Positions 36,907 through 46,485 of a stretch of 64,000 nucleotides of DNA are shown here, in pieces (positions within the stretch are counted from its first letter, which is position 1; each line of letters opens with the position of its first letter). The DNA is from Metabacillus crassostreae (GTDB taxonomy: Bacteria > Bacillota > Bacilli > Bacillales > Bacillaceae), in the NCBI RefSeq assembly GCF_016908395.1, contig NZ_JAFBDU010000004.1:62001-126000 (forward strand), in the 5' to 3' direction. The position numbers were made by a program, and so were the translations under genes. The notes under the pieces are model-generated. The model was not told the origin of the DNA. It saw nothing but the letters and a program-made list of their open reading frames with translations, and ran no database searches.

Positions 36907-37833
36907 ATGCAAAATGAAACAATGGTTGATGTACAAGGGCTTGTGAAAAGCTATGGCTCCCATACTGCAGTCAAGGGTGTTCAATTTCAAGTGAAAAAGG
37001 GAGAAATATTTGGCTTACTTGGACCAAATGGTGCAGGGAAAACGACCACAATCGAAATGCTTGTTGGTCTTCGGAAACCAGATGAAGGAACAGCAACACT
37101 TGCAGGCTTTGATGTTAAAAAAGAGGTAAATAAAGTGAAGGAAGTTATAGGTGTTCAGCTTCAGTCGACTTCATTGTTTGAATTATTAAAGGTAGAAGAA
37201 ATTTTGCATTTATATGCAAGCTTTTATCCAAGAAATATTAACATAGACACTTTAATAGAAGATATGCTTTTAACTGAAAAGCGCAAAGATAGAATCAAGG
37301 GGCTTTCAGGTGGGCAAAAGCAACGATTGGCAATTGCTTTAGCACTTATCCATGATCCTGAGATTGTTTTTCTGGATGAACCAACAACAGGACTTGATCC
37401 ACAAGCTAGAAGAACGTTGTGGGATATTGTGCTTCGGTTAAAGGAACAAGGCAAAACCATTCTACTTTCCACACATTACATGGATGAAGCACATGTTTTA
37501 TGTGATCGTATCGGTATTATGGACCAAGGTGAGCTCATTGCTCTTGATACTCCAACGAATTTAGTGAAAAAACTACATTCTACTAGTACAATCGAATTTC
37601 ATTTGAATAATCCTCCTGAACAAGAGTGGTTTATGAAGATGGAGGCTGTAGAAAAAGTATCCATAAAAGATACCTTTGTACAGCTTTACACAGATAATCT
37701 TCAAGAAGCTTTAACATCACTTATACAATTATCTACAGAACATAATTTGAAAATAGAAGACCTCCAAACTCGTTTAGCAACACTTGAGGATGTGTTTATC
37801 ACGATGACAGGAAGGAGTATAAGAGAATCATGA
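36907..37833 (+). CDS. ABC transporter ATP-binding protein (drug/ABC-2 type)
   Basis: The 308-residue ATPase has Walker A GPNGAGKTT (about 40-48), the signature LSGGQKQRLAIA (about 134-145), Walker B IVFLDEPTTGLDP (about 155-167), the switch His (STHYMDEAH) and a C-terminal DrrA-like extension. It powers the permease encoded by the next gene, which overlaps by 4 bases (ATGA). The substrate (drug, lipid or peptide) is unknown. ATG at 36907 is preferred to TTG 36901 because of the GGGGGAGG site 7 bases before it. Confidence 0.92.
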   Translation: MQNETMVDVQGLVKSYGSHTAVKGVQFQVKKGEIFGLLGPNGAGKTTTIEMLVGLRKPDEGTATLAGFDVKKEVNKVKEVIGVQLQSTSLFELLKVEEILHLYASFYPRNINIDTLIEDMLLTEKRKDRIKGLSGGQKQRLAIALALIHDPEIVFLDEPTTGLDPQARRTLWDIVLRLKEQGKTILLSTHYMDEAHVLCDRIGIMDQGELIALDTPTNLVKKLHSTSTIEFHLNNPPEQEWFMKMEAVEKVSIKDTFVQLYTDNLQEALTSLIQLSTEHNLKIEDLQTRLATLEDVFITMTGRSIRES

Positions 37834-38921
37834 GAGCATATTGGCAGTTAACTTTAGCGCAATTACGGATTTTCGCTCGTAATAAACAAGTTTTATTTTT
37901 CACATTACTTTTCCCGATTATTTTAATGCTTGCACTTGGTTCATTTATTGGTGGGGGAAATTCCATAGATTTAACAATAGGATTAGTTAATGATGACGAA
38001 ACCGATGCATCTAAGAAGTTAGAGAAGTTATTTTATGAAAACGAAGGAATTGAAATCATTGATTATGAAAAACAAGGTATCGGTAAAGAAGCGATTGAAA
38101 ATGGCGAAATCCAGCTTCTGATTGAAATTCCTAAAGGTTATGAAGAAAACCTTCAGAAAGCCGATCAACCATTTTCACTTCCTGTTTATTATAATGAAAA
38201 AAACCTAACAACCTCAGAGCTTGGTTTAACCGTTGTAAATGGAATTATAGATCAATATAGTAAAGATCTTGTTGATTATCAGCCTTTAGTGGCAGTTGAA
38301 AAGATTGGAATTGAAGCATTAAACATACGATATGTTGATTTTCTTGTACCTGGTATTGTGGCAATGATGATTATGAGTAACAATATGAACGGAGTTGCAG
38401 GACAAATTTCTGCATGGCGTGAACGAGGAATTTTGCGAAGAATGCAGGGAACACGATTAAAAGCATCAACCTTCATAGCTGCTCAAATAACGGCTAGGTT
38501 ATTTCTTAATGGCACACAAGCATTGTTAGTTGTATTAATTGCGAACCTTATTTTTAAAATCGATGTTGTAGGCTCATGGCTTGCGTTAATCTTTTTTATT
38601 GTGCTTGGCACTCTTGCGTTTATGTCACTAGGCTTTATTATAGCTGGAATAGCCAAAAATCCCGAAAGTGCGGGACCGATCGCTGGCTTTGTTACGTTTC
38701 CAATGCTATTTCTCGGAGGAGTCTTTTTCCCGATAAGCAACATGCCAGATTTTATACAGCCTATTGTGAAGGTCTTACCGATTGCGCATTTAAGCTCAGC
38801 ACTAAGAGAGACGATGAATATTGGCACACCTTTTCTAGAGCTGGGTACAGAAACTCTCATTCTAGGTGCCTGGTTAGTCGGAGGCTTTGCATTGGCTAGC
38901 TATGTGTTTAAGTGGGAATAG
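37830..38921 (+). CDS. ABC-2 type transporter permease
   Basis: The 363-residue membrane protein has one N-terminal helix (about 22-42), a long external loop (about 45-170) and five helices in the C-terminal half, including PGIVAMMIMSNNMNGV and PIAGFVTFPMLFLGGVFFPISNMPDFIQPI. This is the usual ABC-2 exporter subunit that pairs with the ATPase upstream. The 4-base overlap implies coupled translation. The substrate is unknown. Confidence 0.9.
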   Translation: MRAYWQLTLAQLRIFARNKQVLFFTLLFPIILMLALGSFIGGGNSIDLTIGLVNDDETDASKKLEKLFYENEGIEIIDYEKQGIGKEAIENGEIQLLIEIPKGYEENLQKADQPFSLPVYYNEKNLTTSELGLTVVNGIIDQYSKDLVDYQPLVAVEKIGIEALNIRYVDFLVPGIVAMMIMSNNMNGVAGQISAWRERGILRRMQGTRLKASTFIAAQITARLFLNGTQALLVVLIANLIFKIDVVGSWLALIFFIVLGTLAFMSLGFIIAGIAKNPESAGPIAGFVTFPMLFLGGVFFPISNMPDFIQPIVKVLPIAHLSSALRETMNIGTPFLELGTETLILGAWLVGGFALASYVFKWE

Positions 38922-38990
38922 TTAATTTAAAGAAGGGCTTTGCTTTCTAAAAGTAAAGCCTAATAGTAATAAAAAACAGCAGGTGATAAC

Positions 38991-39695
38991 ATGAGACATC
39001 ATTATTTAGGAAATACATTATATTTTGAAATAAAGTATAAAAATCGGACATCCATTGGCATTTATCTAAAAAACGGCATGATTGAAGTTCAGGCTCCTAG
39101 ACATACACCAGATGAAAAAGTTATTCAGGTTTTAGAAGAGAAGTGGGATGTTATCCAACAAAAGCTTGGTGAGCTAAATGAGCAAGTGCAAGGACCAAAG
39201 GATAAGGTCTATGACCATGGTGAAAATTTCCTTTATTTAGGTAAAGAATATCCTATTATAGTTTCCCAGAATTCAATAATGAATCAAGACAATGTTGTGT
39301 TTGATGGTGAAGTTTTACATATTTTTGTGAAGCAACTTGAAGATGAAAAAATAAGACAAGCGCTAAAACGATTTTATTATAAACAATGTAAAGCTTTAGT
39401 TGAGAAAAGAATTATTTCTAATCAAAGCTATTTCAAGCAAAAGCCACGATCGGTCCGAATTACTGATAGCAAAACAACATGGGGAACATGTGATTCAAAT
39501 CAGCAGTTAACGTTCAATTGGAGATTAGCAATGGCACCTATGAAGGTCATTGATTATGTGGTTGTTCATGAAATGTGTCACATGGTTCACCTCAATCATG
39601 ATCGCTCTTTTTGGCGACTTGTTGGAAAAATAATGCCTGATTATGAAGACCAAGAAAACTGGCTAGCTTATTCGAATTGGAAGATGACGATCTAG
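38991..39695 (+). CDS. YgjP-like (DUF45, M48-type) metallopeptidase
   Basis: The 234-residue cytosolic protein has the SprT/YgjP zinc site VVHEMCHMVHLNHDRSFW (HExxH near 186-190 with a third ligand His soon after) and the RITDSKTTWGTCDSNQQLTFNWRLAMAP stretch typical of DUF45. Such proteins are single-domain metallopeptidases of unclear substrate. It stands alone, 70 bases after the ABC permease gene, with AGGTG 6 bases before the ATG. Confidence 0.9.
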   Translation: MRHHYLGNTLYFEIKYKNRTSIGIYLKNGMIEVQAPRHTPDEKVIQVLEEKWDVIQQKLGELNEQVQGPKDKVYDHGENFLYLGKEYPIIVSQNSIMNQDNVVFDGEVLHIFVKQLEDEKIRQALKRFYYKQCKALVEKRIISNQSYFKQKPRSVRITDSKTTWGTCDSNQQLTFNWRLAMAPMKVIDYVVVHEMCHMVHLNHDRSFWRLVGKIMPDYEDQENWLAYSNWKMTI

Positions 39696-39801
39696 TGTTT
39701 TGTGTCAATATCTTTTCGTAGAACATCTAAACTATACAATAGGATAAAATTCCTATTATAATATATCTTGAAATCAAAATATCTTAATATAGGAGTTTTT
39801 T

Positions 39802-40626
39802 ATGATCACCACTACAAGAAGTAATGTAAGCACTCAGGTTTTAGATGAAACAGCTGTACTATCTGCATTAGAAACAAATCTAGCCATGATCGAATTTAAT
39901 ATTGATAGAAAAGTAATATGGGTGAATGATCATTTTGCAAAAACTATGGGATATAATGCGAATGAAATGATCAATATCCATCATCGAGAATTTTGTACAA
40001 CAGAATTAAGCAACAGTAAAGAGTACGAAGAGTTATGGGCAAACCTTGAAAAAGGAAATAAATTTCAAGAAAAGATTCAAAGAGTGGGAAAAGCAGGTAA
40101 TTTACTGTGGCTTGAAGCTACATATATACCTGTACTGGATGCTGAAGGTAAGGTAGAGGCAGTCCTGAAAATTGCTACAGATATAACAGAACGTGAAAAC
40201 AACACAATCAAAATTATTTCTCAATTAAAGGAAATGCCTGCTGAGCTAGTAAAGATCGTTGTAGAAAATTCTAATGAAAAAATTCAAGCAATAGAATCGC
40301 TGAAAAACCAAACTAAATTAATAGAAGAAGTATCTAAAATCATTCGCAATATTTCATCGCAAACAAATATGCTAGCATTAAACGCAGCAATCGAAGCAGC
40401 GCGTGTTGGGGAACAAGGACGAGGATTCAAGGTTGTTGCAGATGAAGTACGAAGATTGGCCGGCAATGTAAATGATGCTATAGAAAATGTTAATACAAAT
40501 GTTGATAATATTACGAAAGAAGTTGAAAAAGTTAATAACATAACAAATGACTTACAAAAGGTAGTAGCAGAGACACAAACTGAATTTAAAAGAACGATTG
40601 AGGAATTTGAAAATCATACTAAGTGA
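39802..40626 (+). CDS. Soluble PAS-domain chemoreceptor (short MCP)
   Basis: This 274-residue protein has a PAS domain (about 20-132, with [25 protein letters not shown] and the [29 protein letters not shown] end) and a short MCP signalling domain (about 165-260) with the tip [38 protein letters not shown]. There is no membrane segment or HAMP, so it should be a cytosolic receptor, perhaps for redox or oxygen if the PAS carries heme or flavin, which cannot be seen. The signalling hairpin is much shorter than in membrane MCPs. TAGGAG precedes the ATG. Confidence 0.88.
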   Translation: MITTTRSNVSTQVLDETAVLSALETNLAMIEFNIDRKVIWVNDHFAKTMGYNANEMINIHHREFCTTELSNSKEYEELWANLEKGNKFQEKIQRVGKAGNLLWLEATYIPVLDAEGKVEAVLKIATDITERENNTIKIISQLKEMPAELVKIVVENSNEKIQAIESLKNQTKLIEEVSKIIRNISSQTNMLALNAAIEAARVGEQGRGFKVVADEVRRLAGNVNDAIENVNTNVDNITKEVEKVNNITNDLQKVVAETQTEFKRTIEEFENHTK

Positions 40627-40852
40627 AGAAAACATTTGTGATATAAGTTAAGAGATTTATAAGTAAGATCGAAATTCTTGCGCATTTTCTGCAAGTCATT
40701 GTATTTGGAGCTTATCAAGTGAAGGTTGTTAAAGATGCTCAGGGTAGATTTAAATAGAGATCCTTTTAAACTATGAATGAAGTAAAAATATAGATAATAA
40801 ATCCTGACAAATACCAAAGGATAGATTGTTAACTGGATGAGGGAAATCTCAT

Positions 40853-40900
40853 AAAAACAGGAAGTTTGCTATCAACTCAAATGGCGACCTTCCTGTTTTT
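40853..40900 (+). terminator. Terminator of the soluble chemoreceptor gene
   Basis: AAAAACAGGAAG and CTTCCTGTTTTT form a perfect 12-bp stem with A and T runs. Confidence 0.85.
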
Positions 40901-40919
40901 GTTATGTTTATTGATGTAC

Positions 40920-40968
40920 GTGGAACAATTTGTGAAACAAGAAAAACCGGGTGGTGACAGGCACTAAA
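40920..40968 (+). repeat. Dispersed repeat, family 1, forward copy
   Basis: GTGGAACAATT, GAAACAAGAAAAACCGGG and TGGTGACAGGCAC then TAAA. It is nearly identical to the copies at 44032 and 46292. Its last four bases act as the minus-35 of a sigma-D-type promoter. Confidence 0.85.
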
Positions 40969-40991
40969 CAAACCTCTGATTACTCCGATAT
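40965..40991 (+). promoter_or_regulatory. Sigma-D (motility) type promoter of the chemoreceptor operon
   Basis: TAAA, exactly 15 bases, then TCCGATAT; the sigma-D consensus is TAAA-N15-GCCGATAT. It is 74 bases before the chemoreceptor start and fits control together with flagellar and chemotaxis genes. Confidence 0.65.
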
Positions 40992-41064
40992 AAACAAGAG
41001 ATTTTCATGTTGCTTTGTTGAGTAGAAGCATTGAAGTTTCGAGTTCATTTATTGGGAGGATTTT

Positions 41065-42771
41065 ATGTTTAAACAGCTTAGATGGCAAAACACAAAAATA
41101 GGCGGGAAGTATTTTTATGTATTTTTAGTTGTGGCAGTTACGTTTCTATTATCAATTGCCATAACGTATTGGTTATTGAATCAAACAAGCAATACGATGA
41201 AAAATACACTAGTAAAAAGTGAAATTGCATTACAAAGCTCTGAATTGGTCTCACTTTATTATGAAAAATACAATCAAATACCAGAGTATATTTTACTTTC
41301 TGATGATGAACACCTTAATAAGTATTTAGAAGGTAGCTTGAAGTTTGTAGCTATTGCAAAGGAATTAAAACCACAGCTATCTAAAGAACAATTAGAAATT
41401 TTTAATCAAATCATTGAAAATAATAATAAGCTTGATGAATACTTTTTCAGCACAATAGTACCTAATGTAAAACAAATTAATACAAATGAGTTTGATCAGC
41501 TTCAAAAAGAAGCGTATGCATTAAAAATGAACACAAATGAATTAGGAAATAAATTGAAAAATCTTGCAACAGAATCGAATAGAGAGTCATTAACTGATGC
41601 GCAGAATAACATTGAGAGAACGATTATCCTATTGGTTAGCTCTGGGATTATCTCTTTACTTATCTCATTTGCGCTGTTCATTTTCATAACTAAAAAAATA
41701 GAAGCGGGCCTTAAAAAGGTCGTGGATACAAGTGAAGAAATAGCAAAAGGACATTTGGATTTCACACCACTCGAAATCTCTGGTGAAGATGAAATTGGAC
41801 AGCTTTCACAATCAATAAATAACATGGGGAATCGTCTACGTGAAATGATTTTGGAAGTGTCTCATATAGCTTCTGATGTTGATCATCAAAGTACAACCTT
41901 TGCTCAAACCTCGATGGAGCTGCAGCAAGGAAGCTCTCAAGTTGCTACCACAATAGAAGAGCTAGCAACAGGAGTCGGATCTCAAGCAAATGATATTTCG
42001 GATATTTCAGAGAATATGAGAGAGTTTAGTGAGCGTTTAGTAGAGGTAAATCAGGATGGACAAACACTTGTTACATTTTCAGAAGATGTGTTACAGGTTT
42101 CGGTAAATGGTGATGCACAAATGAAGCAATCTCTTCAGCAAATGAATGTAATTCAATCTGTTGTTGAAAATTCTGTTGAAAAAATTAAGAATCTAGAATT
42201 AAAGTCACAGTCGATTACAGAAGTTGTTACTGTGATTAAATCAATTGCAGAACAAACTAATTTACTTGCTTTAAATGCCTCAATTGAAGCTGCAAGAGCA
42301 GGAGAGAGTGGTAAAGGCTTTGCAGTAGTCGCTTCTGAGGTTAAAAAGTTAGCTAATGAAGTTTCACATTCTGTAGAAAATATATCAACTATTGTAACAA
42401 GCATCAAACAAGAAACTGCCATTATTTCGCAAGAATTAGATACAGGCTTTAAACAGGTAAATGAAGGTACAGAACAAATTCAATTAACCGGTCAATATTT
42501 TTCAGAAATTAAAGAGAAAGTAACAGACATGACACACAGAGTGAAAAATATTTCTACTATATTTACGCAATTTGAAAAATCAAGTCAGGATATTAATAAT
42601 TCTGTAGAAAATATCGCATCTATTTCAGAGCAATCTGCTGCTGGATCACAGGAAATATCTGCTGCAGTGCATGAGCAAAGCCAGTCGATTGAAAATATCA
42701 ACACTAGCGCAAATACCTTGTCAGAAATGGTTGAGCGTATGAATCAATTGATTAGCAGATTTAAGGTATAA
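41065..42771 (+). CDS. Methyl-accepting chemotaxis protein coupled to a sugar-binding protein
   Basis: The 568-residue receptor has a membrane helix (about 14-34), an all-helical external sensor (about 35-180, four-helix-bundle type), a second helix (about 186-208), HAMP (about 209-262) and the signalling domain with [39 protein letters not shown] (about 395-433). The stop codon overlaps the ribosome binding site of a gene for a xylose-type binding lipoprotein, so the two probably work as one sensor: the loaded binding protein docks on the receptor. A sigma-D promoter lies upstream. Confidence 0.9.
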   Translation: MFKQLRWQNTKIGGKYFYVFLVVAVTFLLSIAITYWLLNQTSNTMKNTLVKSEIALQSSELVSLYYEKYNQIPEYILLSDDEHLNKYLEGSLKFVAIAKELKPQLSKEQLEIFNQIIENNNKLDEYFFSTIVPNVKQINTNEFDQLQKEAYALKMNTNELGNKLKNLATESNRESLTDAQNNIERTIILLVSSGIISLLISFALFIFITKKIEAGLKKVVDTSEEIAKGHLDFTPLEISGEDEIGQLSQSINNMGNRLREMILEVSHIASDVDHQSTTFAQTSMELQQGSSQVATTIEELATGVGSQANDISDISENMREFSERLVEVNQDGQTLVTFSEDVLQVSVNGDAQMKQSLQQMNVIQSVVENSVEKIKNLELKSQSITEVVTVIKSIAEQTNLLALNASIEAARAGESGKGFAVVASEVKKLANEVSHSVENISTIVTSIKQETAIISQELDTGFKQVNEGTEQIQLTGQYFSEIKEKVTDMTHRVKNISTIFTQFEKSSQDINNSVENIASISEQSAAGSQEISAAVHEQSQSIENINTSANTLSEMVERMNQLISRFKV

Positions 42772-42786
42772 AGGAGAGTGAATGAT

Positions 42787-43842
42787 ATGGCTAGGAAAAT
42801 AATTTTTGCTTTACTTGTATTGGTCGTTACAGTATTTGCATCAGCATGCAGCAACACATCTACAGAAATAGTTGCAAAACAAGATAAAGTCAAATTAACA
42901 GAAGATGAAAAAATACCGTATATCGGGTTTGTTTTAGATACTTTATCTGACGAACGTTGGTATAAAGATAAAGCTTTATTTGAAGAACAAGTAAAATCAT
43001 TAGGTGGCAAAGTAAAGACACTTGCAGCAAATGGATTAAATGATGTGCAGTATAAGCAAGCCCAGCTTTTAATTGATGAAGGAGTCGATGTACTAGTAGT
43101 TGTGCCTCAAAACGCAGAAGAAGCTAGTAAAATAGTAGAACTAGCTCACGAGCACAATGTAAAAGTTATATCTTATGATCGCCTTATCACAAAAGCAGAT
43201 GTAGATTACTATATTTCTTTTGACAATGAAAAAGTCGGTGCGCTACAAGCACAGGAAATTGTGAAAACCGTTTCTAAAGGGAATTTTGCTTATATTGGTG
43301 GTGCTGAAACAGACAATAATGCAATCCTATTTCGAAAAGGAGCTATGTCTGTGCTACAGCCTTTAATCGATAAAGGTGACATTAAATTGGTTTATGATAA
43401 ATACACTGACGATTGGAATCCAGATATTGCACAAAGTAATATGCAGGATGCACTGAAAAGTTCTAGTAACAGAATAAATGCTGTTGTTGCAGCAAATGAT
43501 GGAACTGCTGGTGGTGTTATATCTGCACTATCTTCTGCTGGTTTAGCTGGCAAAGTACCTGTATCAGGACAAGATGCAGAACTAAACGGAGTAAAAAGAA
43601 TAGTTGCAGGAACACAAACAATGACTGTTTACAAATCGATTAATCTTATTGCACAACAAGCAGCAGAAATGGCCGTTAAAGTTGCAAAAGGTGAAGAAAT
43701 CGAAACATCAACAACGGTGGATAACAATCAAATCAGCGTACCATCTATTTTGTTAGAACCGATTCCTGTAACTAAAGAAAATATTGAAGATACAATTATT
43801 AAAGATGGGTATTTAACGAAAGAGGAAATTTATACCGAGTAG
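42787..43842 (+). CDS. Periplasmic-type sugar-binding lipoprotein (XylF/RbsB-like)
   Basis: The protein of 351 residues has a lipoprotein signal (MARKIIFALLVLVVTVFASAC, lipobox with Cys near 21) and a type I sugar-binding fold: PYIGFVLDTLSDERWYKDK, VDVLVVVPQNAEEA, VKVISYDRLI, YYISFDNEKVG, NAVVAANDGTAGG and VPVSGQDAELNGVKRI. These are typical of xylose-binding XylF. No transporter ATPase or permease gene follows; instead a terminator lies at 43912. Together with the chemoreceptor gene just upstream it appears to serve sugar chemotaxis rather than uptake. ATG 42787 is chosen over GTG 42778 by its 10-base spacing from AAGGAG. Confidence 0.9.
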   Translation: MARKIIFALLVLVVTVFASACSNTSTEIVAKQDKVKLTEDEKIPYIGFVLDTLSDERWYKDKALFEEQVKSLGGKVKTLAANGLNDVQYKQAQLLIDEGVDVLVVVPQNAEEASKIVELAHEHNVKVISYDRLITKADVDYYISFDNEKVGALQAQEIVKTVSKGNFAYIGGAETDNNAILFRKGAMSVLQPLIDKGDIKLVYDKYTDDWNPDIAQSNMQDALKSSSNRINAVVAANDGTAGGVISALSSAGLAGKVPVSGQDAELNGVKRIVAGTQTMTVYKSINLIAQQAAEMAVKVAKGEEIETSTTVDNNQISVPSILLEPIPVTKENIEDTIIKDGYLTKEEIYTE

Positions 43843-43911
43843 TTTGGCAGCTAAAACTAGATTTCTATTTAGTTTTCACTTCCTCGGATTCGTAAAAACT
43901 ATAATAATAGC

Positions 43912-43952
43912 AGAAGGTGTGTCCTGATAATTGGGGCTCACCTTCTCTTTGT
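43912..43952 (+). terminator. Terminator of the chemoreceptor-binding protein operon
   Basis: AGAAGGTG and CACCTTCT form an 8-bp stem followed by CTTTGTG. Confidence 0.7.
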
Positions 43953-44031
43953 GTAATTTCAGACTTTCACCCTCGCGATCATTACTCATGCTTATTTATT
44001 TGATGTTATAATAAGTGATAAAAAGTGCCGT

Positions 44032-44081
44032 GTGGAACAATTTATGAAACAAGAAAAACCGGGTGGTGACAGGCACCAAAA
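44032..44081 (+). repeat. Dispersed repeat, family 1, forward copy next to a start codon
   Basis: Same core as the copy at 40920. It ends GGCACCAAAA and runs directly into the AAAGGAG ribosome binding site of the threonine aldolase gene. Confidence 0.85.
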
Positions 44082-44096
44082 AGGAGACTCCCAATT

Positions 44097-45125
44097 ATGT
44101 ACAGCTTTAAAAACGATTATAGTGAAGGCGCACATCCAAGAATTCTGCAAGCGCTTATGGAAACAAACCTTATTCAAGAGGATGGGTATGGCGGAGATCA
44201 GTTTACACAAAGTGCTGTAAAGTTAATAAAACAGCATATTGGAAACGATGATGTGGATGTTCATTTATTATCAGGTGGTACCCAAACAAATTTGATCGCA
44301 ATTTCTGCGTTTTTGAAGCCACATGAAGCGGCAATTGCAGCAAGTACTGGACATATATTTACACATGAAACAGGTGCAATTGAAGCAACAGGACATAAAA
44401 TCATTGCGGTAGATACAAAAGATGGGAAGTTAACTCCTGCTCTTGTAGAACAGGTGCTTAATGAACATCCTGATGAACATATGGTAAAGCCAAAGCTCGT
44501 TTACATATCAGATTCAACCGAAATCGGAACAATTTATCAAAAAGAAGAATTGATACAATTAAGTGAAACTTGTAAGAAGAACAATCTTCTATTATTTATG
44601 GACGGAGCAAGACTGGGGTCTGCTTTATGTTCAAAGGAAAATGACTTAGAGCTTAGTGAAATTCCTTCATTGGTTGATGCTTTTTACATAGGAGGAACAA
44701 AAAACGGAGCACTTCTTGGTGAAGCATTAATTTTGTGTCGGGAAGCATTAAAAGAAGATTTCCGTTATCATATGAAGCAAAAGGGAGCTCTACTTGCGAA
44801 AGGTAGACTTCTAGGCATTCAGTTTCAGGAGCTTTTTAAAGATAATCTTTACTTTGAATTAGCATCTCATGCAAATGAAATGGCTGAAGTGCTAAGTAAT
44901 GAATTGAAAAAAGAAGGTTTTTCGTTTTTAACGAATTCACCATCTAATCAAATTTTCCCAATTCTATCAAATTCATTAATTGAATCGCTACAAACGAAAT
45001 TTGCGTTTCATGTTTGGGAAAAAGTCGACAAGGAGCATTCAGCAATTCGCCTTGTCACTTCATGGGCAACAAAGGAATCTGAGGTAAGAGCGTTCATTGA
45101 GGAGATAAAGAACAGAGCTTTATAA
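44097..45125 (+). CDS. Low-specificity L-threonine aldolase-like PLP enzyme
   Basis: The 342-residue protein is a fold-type I PLP enzyme of the beta-eliminating lyase family. It shows SGGTQTNLIAISAFLKPHEA (about 60-79), the DSTEIGTIY substrate segment (about 141-149), FMDGARLGSAL (about 166-176) with the cofactor Asp, and the Schiff-base Lys in IGGTKNGALLGEAL (about 199-212). It should split threonine or allo-threonine to glycine and acetaldehyde. It stands alone. AAAGGAG lies 10 bases before the ATG, at the border of a dispersed repeat. Confidence 0.9.
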   Translation: MYSFKNDYSEGAHPRILQALMETNLIQEDGYGGDQFTQSAVKLIKQHIGNDDVDVHLLSGGTQTNLIAISAFLKPHEAAIAASTGHIFTHETGAIEATGHKIIAVDTKDGKLTPALVEQVLNEHPDEHMVKPKLVYISDSTEIGTIYQKEELIQLSETCKKNNLLLFMDGARLGSALCSKENDLELSEIPSLVDAFYIGGTKNGALLGEALILCREALKEDFRYHMKQKGALLAKGRLLGIQFQELFKDNLYFELASHANEMAEVLSNELKKEGFSFLTNSPSNQIFPILSNSLIESLQTKFAFHVWEKVDKEHSAIRLVTSWATKESEVRAFIEEIKNRAL

Positions 45126-45243
45126 CTGAGAAGAGTAAATTATATTGTTGAGCTGGTAATAAGTTTATGTTTAACTCAATTCATAATAGTAAAACACTCA
45201 CCTTACTATAATTAAATTAAGACCTGTCCAATAGATAAAATAG

Positions 45244-45288
45244 AGGAGGCAGCACCATGGTTATTTATGGTGCTGCCTCCTAGTTTTT
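45244..45288. terminator. Two-way terminator between the aldolase and dehydrogenase genes
   Basis: AGGAGGCAGCACCAT and its complement form a perfect 15-bp stem with an 8-base loop, followed by AGTTTTTG on the plus strand. Confidence 0.9.
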
Positions 45289-45291
45289 GTT

Positions 45292-46191
45292 TTAGCTTTT
45301 TAAGAAATCTGGTTTTTCGTAGTTAGGGTTAGGATAAGTATAGAAGCCTTCTCCTGTTTCACGACCAAGTTTACCTTTGTCGATATATTCCGTTTTCAGT
45401 AAGGAAGCTAATTTCGCATATTCTTCACTACCTGTTGCCTGAGCCCTTGCATTAGAGATGTTATAAGCAGTTGTAATGCCAACAATATCAAGGATAGCAA
45501 ATGGACCCTTAGGAGAGCCTGTTGCAATCATCCATGTTTTATCAATCGTTTCTGGATCAGAAACTTCTTTCACTAATAGCTTTTGAGCAGCTTCTAATAA
45601 AGGAACTAATAGTGAATTTAAAATATAGCCTGGCTGTTCTTTATGTAGTGGTAATGCGACCATACCAATGGCTTTTGCAAATTCTAGTAGCTCGTCAAAA
45701 ACCTTCATATCTGTTTTAGGATGCTTCATGATTTCTGCTGTATTATTTCTCCAAATTTCATTAGCAAAGTGAAGAGCCAAGAACTTCTCTGGACGACCAG
45801 TCGCCTCAGCAAACTGACTTGGTAATAGTGTTGAAGAATTTGTAGCGAAAATTGTTTTATCAGGAGAAACTTCTCCTAATTTCTTATAAAAATCTATCTT
45901 AATTTGCACAACCTCAGGAACTGCCTCAATCACAAGATCTGCATTTTCTACAGCCTTTGCTAAATCAGAGAAGTAGGAAATCCGGTTATAAGCAGAATCT
46001 AGTTGCTCTTTTGTAGCACCTAAATCTTCTTCATACCGAGGCTTTAACTTCGCAATTCTATCTTTCGTACGTTCTACTGCCTCATCATTAATGTCATAAA
46101 GAGATACGTTAAATCCAAAAAAAGCTGATTGAAAGGCAATTTGACTACCTAACACTCCACCACCAGCAACCGTCACATTCTTGTAATTCAT
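45292..46191 (-). CDS. 3-hydroxyacyl-CoA dehydrogenase
   Basis: The 299-residue NAD-dependent enzyme has the Rossmann start VTVAGGGVLGSQIAFQSA (about 5-22), the NADLVIEAVPE strand (about 81-91), the ATNSSTLLPS segment with the substrate Ser (about 114-123), the catalytic His in LALHFANEIW (about 136-145) and a C-terminal helical domain ending GRETGEGFYTYPNP. It oxidises 3-hydroxyacyl-CoA in fatty acid breakdown. The family often has HFFNP; HFAN here is a mild variation. ATG 46191 is chosen because AGGAG stands 9 bases before it. Single gene. Confidence 0.92.
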   Translation of the reverse strand: MNYKNVTVAGGGVLGSQIAFQSAFFGFNVSLYDINDEAVERTKDRIAKLKPRYEEDLGATKEQLDSAYNRISYFSDLAKAVENADLVIEAVPEVVQIKIDFYKKLGEVSPDKTIFATNSSTLLPSQFAEATGRPEKFLALHFANEIWRNNTAEIMKHPKTDMKVFDELLEFAKAIGMVALPLHKEQPGYILNSLLVPLLEAAQKLLVKEVSDPETIDKTWMIATGSPKGPFAILDIVGITTAYNISNARAQATGSEEYAKLASLLKTEYIDKGKLGRETGEGFYTYPNPNYEKPDFLKS

Positions 46192-46291
46192 TGAACATTC
46201 TCCTTTCAAATTCTAGAAACCTATTTACTATATACATCCTCTAGTATAAACCAATTATTTACAAAGATGAATGAAAGTGCTTACATCCACC

Positions 46292-46337
46292 GTGGAACAA
46301 TTATGAAACAAGAAAAACCGGGTGGTGACAGGCACCA
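46292..46337 (+). repeat. Dispersed repeat, family 1, forward copy
   Basis: GTGGAACAATTATGAAACA then GAAAAACCGGG and TGGTGACAGGCACCAC, in the divergent region between the dehydrogenase and QorB-like genes. Confidence 0.85.
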
Positions 46338-46485
46338 CAAGTCTAATGTTTGAATGAATGTTGCAAAGGGAGTATGATAAATTAAAGAATTTTCAGATTT
46401 TGCTAAGAAGTTATAGCTTAGCTGTTAAGACAAAGTAGCACAAAATACATAATCATTTGATCTAACAGAGTGAATTATCAATAAC

